From: an uncultured Ruminococcus sp.
Lineage (GTDB): Bacteria > Bacillota > Clostridia > Oscillospirales > Acutalibacteraceae
Reading direction: 5' to 3'
DNA length: 6,037 nucleotides
Assembly: GCA_902797065.1 (NCBI GenBank)
Contig: CADBRK010000230.1
Location: 1-6,037, forward strand
The position numbers and the translations under genes were made by a program. This document shows, piece by piece, positions 5,901-6,037 of this stretch. Each line of letters opens with the position of its first letter. Position 1 is the first letter of the stretch. The notes beneath the pieces were generated by a model. That model ran no database searches and was not told the DNA's origin. It saw only the letters and a list, made by a program, of their open reading frames with translations.

Positions 5901-6037
5901 AGAACTTGCACCACTGATTATCCATGATCGGAACAATAGTATCGTTCTGAACAAAATCTATTCTGTCCGTGGGCGCAGTGCCGGTAGTTTCTGTTACTCT
6001 CTTAACAGATGGCTTGGCAGCAGCCGCACCGGGTACC
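2929..6037 (-). CDS. Large multidomain protein with SseB-like units, zinc finger and duplicated N-terminal module (5' end outside window)
   Basis: The frame is open from the right edge to a TAA at 2931-2929, 1035 visible codons. The ATG at 5925 is internal: the 37 codons before it continue the first repeat unit, so the true start is beyond the window. Numbering visible residues from the edge: duplicated modules at 25-98 and 160-233, about 34 of 74 identical, sharing CKFYxDKR and ELNMWKN; a zinc finger CAVC...CSDC (279-303); an SseB-like region about 340-535, with LMTDGYTKFCPVFTD and FIIDPASLGF; a Pro/Ala/Glu-rich linker with short repeats (about 555-745); and a C-terminal part (about 750-1035) that repeats the same plan, with KYVLVFSDV and TTVVLNYGALSFKF. 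No signal peptide or membrane helix is visible, so it is probably cytoplasmic, though the N terminus is unseen. SseB-like domains are known in E. coli SseB and Gram-positive proteins of unclear role. I do not recognise the whole architecture and assign no function; a scaffold or stress regulator is speculation. Confidence 0.8.
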   Translation of the reverse strand, partial: VPGAAAAKPSVKRVTETTGTAPTDRIDFVQNDTIVPIMDNQWCKFYTDKRWGRTIKVIDGKIIPIEQRELNMWKNQAKVPQSFAIEVFKDRSTGKIYDCKISKINEDGTLTPAPEVAPAAPFVPPTGSNPAPAEGSVNKPARGYSCEVTTSTLKEPKKERIKFEENEHTILVLENEFCKFYNDKRAGKTYKIIGGMIVPIPQKELNMWKNHKRTPKNFAVEIVKDDTGADYDYIITRTAERESAAVETTSTKTNVKPIADVSGVDTTKRRQNGSRMAKCAVCGKAYKESDMFLVDNHNFCSDCISSIVKEKLDAAETDPIKKTIDEVVSADELFCTYSTVTNYPYLDDEFCINICTVKRAAETGVENTAVTTIDDRGSFFDDLKRFGLKKIIVNNDRSHIFEPRDFDEHVKSEGLLAPKLYFKVLYFMQEKDDDLREDIAALFLGSKVYTYALDTDITEITEENLDEFKPILMTDGYTKFCPVFTDLKEARSVGMPLKGLYELDAKLIVENTDSTHFIIDPASLGFIMNKTILADVDPKYDRDRNPKEYDESKAREETAKAKAAAEETPPVEEAPAAQEAPATEEAPAVEEAPAPAPEPVKKTPGEITINGIKVSAPVYDTEIPEAPQRKSVSSAFIMPDDPKMNKLSPKPEPAKVQAAAAPAVQTSQPAKMPQKQPSVITINGIKVSAPLVGALPEDEEPPAYSSKMPDTSAQSAAGNVTDAAGESAFDLSNLFDAPEAPKKPEVKRTIQIQAAQTKTIARELELEHDFSVMKVLRDKLNESYKTLAKMIVEADHMYAEFDANTKHILIDGNNRGHIFSEKEFGEKSVESFAKNGYKVYLQEYKKDEIFNMLFEYRRHGIQDLVLDETEKWVIISTDTVADLIEEREREFVKIPVTNPELMFSMTTLSQKMQFKSDKPNRREEINALRKLMIRGFTSAKYIMPLAKDENGETHPITREGKDGVKYVLVFSDVFEMKTEFGEKLEGVADYRVLSYRDIIREFTVQPNTTVVLNYGALSFKFTDQNCDLINKVISQ
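3968..3999 (-). repeat. 32-bp direct repeat, copy A, encoding ITINGIKVSAP
   Basis: Identical over 32 bases to the copy at 4187-4218, in the same reading frame and 219 bases (73 codons) away. It encodes the 11-residue peptide ITINGIKVSAP within the low-complexity linker. Flanking bases do not match. Confidence 0.9.
4187..4218 (-). repeat. 32-bp direct repeat, copy B, encoding ITINGIKVSAP
   Basis: Second exact copy of the element at 3968-3999, including every third-codon position. The surrounding linker sequence between the copies is unrelated, so this is a discrete peptide motif and not a large duplication. Confidence 0.9.
4259..4330 (-). repeat. 18-bp x4 in-frame minisatellite encoding the (V/A/T)(E/Q)EAPA linker
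   Basis: Four units of 18 bases (4259, 4277, 4295, 4313), each beginning GGTGCTTCTT on the plus strand, encode VEEAPA, AQEAPA, TEEAPA and VEEAPA. Unit ends vary. The six-codon period keeps the frame, so unit number can change without breaking the gene. The product is an acidic, Pro/Ala-rich flexible or extended linker next to the SseB-like region. Confidence 0.88.
5128..5202 (-). other. Zinc-finger segment CxxC-x17-CxxC in the large protein
   Basis: Four cysteines in the order CAVC and CSDC, 17 residues apart, with a DNHNFC stretch just before the second pair. The pattern, including 'hydrophobic-Cys-x-x-Cys-Gly' first and an aromatic before the second pair, resembles treble-clef or LIM-half zinc sites. 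It separates the duplicated modules from the SseB-like region. Zinc binding is inferred from spacing alone. Confidence 0.7.
5338..5559 (-). repeat. FYxDKR/ELNMWKN module, copy 2 (coding repeat)
   Basis: Encodes about 74 residues beginning RIKFEENE, with CKFYNDKR, a Gly/Ile-rich beta-like stretch, ELNMWKN and FAVEIVKDD. It aligns without gaps to the module at 5743-5964. The predominance of short alternating hydrophobic stretches suggests a small beta-rich fold. I do not recognise the family. Confidence 0.75.
5743..5964 (-). repeat. FYxDKR/ELNMWKN module, copy 1 (coding repeat)
   Basis: Encodes about 74 residues beginning RIDFVQND, with CKFYTDKR, ELNMWKN and FAIEVFKD. It spans the ATG at 5925, which shows that this ATG is internal to a folded unit. 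More copies may lie beyond the right edge, because the preceding Ala/Lys/Thr-rich segment resembles the linker between copies 1 and 2. Confidence 0.75.

Noticed and set aside
5923..5925. ATG at 5925 as the start of the large gene
   Set aside because: The frame stays open to the right edge, and the 13 codons before this ATG align with the same part of the second module, so the ATG is internal.

Overview
The window looks like a chromosomal segment of a low-to-moderate-GC Gram-positive anaerobe, most likely a Clostridia member close to Ruminococcus (Oscillospiraceae). This is an inference from three things: strong AGGAGG-type ribosome binding sites, sigma-A promoters with extended -10 boxes, and a YwlE-like phosphatase beside what looks like the start of rimI. 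I see no mobile element, CRISPR array, rRNA or tRNA.

Layout. (1) Positions 1-488, minus strand: a low-molecular-weight phosphatase with the YwlE arginine-phosphatase signature, read from a TTG start. Its 3' end overlaps the first codons of a second minus-strand gene that leaves the window at position 1 and resembles the N terminus of the GNAT acetyltransferase RimI. (2) Positions 489-685: a divergent intergenic region with a near-consensus promoter for each side and a 7+7 bp palindrome between them. (3) Positions 686-2794, plus strand: a two-gene operon, a YgjP-type zinc metallopeptidase with a duplicated N-terminal module and then 3-dehydroquinate synthase (aroB), closed by a rho-independent terminator. 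(4) Positions 2795-2928: convergent intergenic region with one hairpin for each strand. (5) Positions 2929-6037, minus strand: more than half of the window is one open frame of 1035 visible codons whose 5' end lies beyond the right edge. No ATG in the window is its true start, because the frame and a recognisable repeat run up to the edge.

The first genes are housekeeping functions: protein dephosphorylation, N-terminal acetylation, a peptidase and the shikimate pathway. The large protein is the unusual part. It has a duplicated FYxDKR...ELNMWKN module, a CxxC-x17-CxxC zinc finger, SseB-like units in both halves, and a Pro/Ala/Glu-rich linker that contains an 18-bp x4 minisatellite and two copies of the peptide ITINGIKVSAP encoded by a perfect 32-bp DNA repeat. 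It looks like a soluble multivalent scaffold or regulator, but no function can be assigned from sequence alone. I found no convincing complete new defence or mobile system; this protein is the best candidate for something undescribed.
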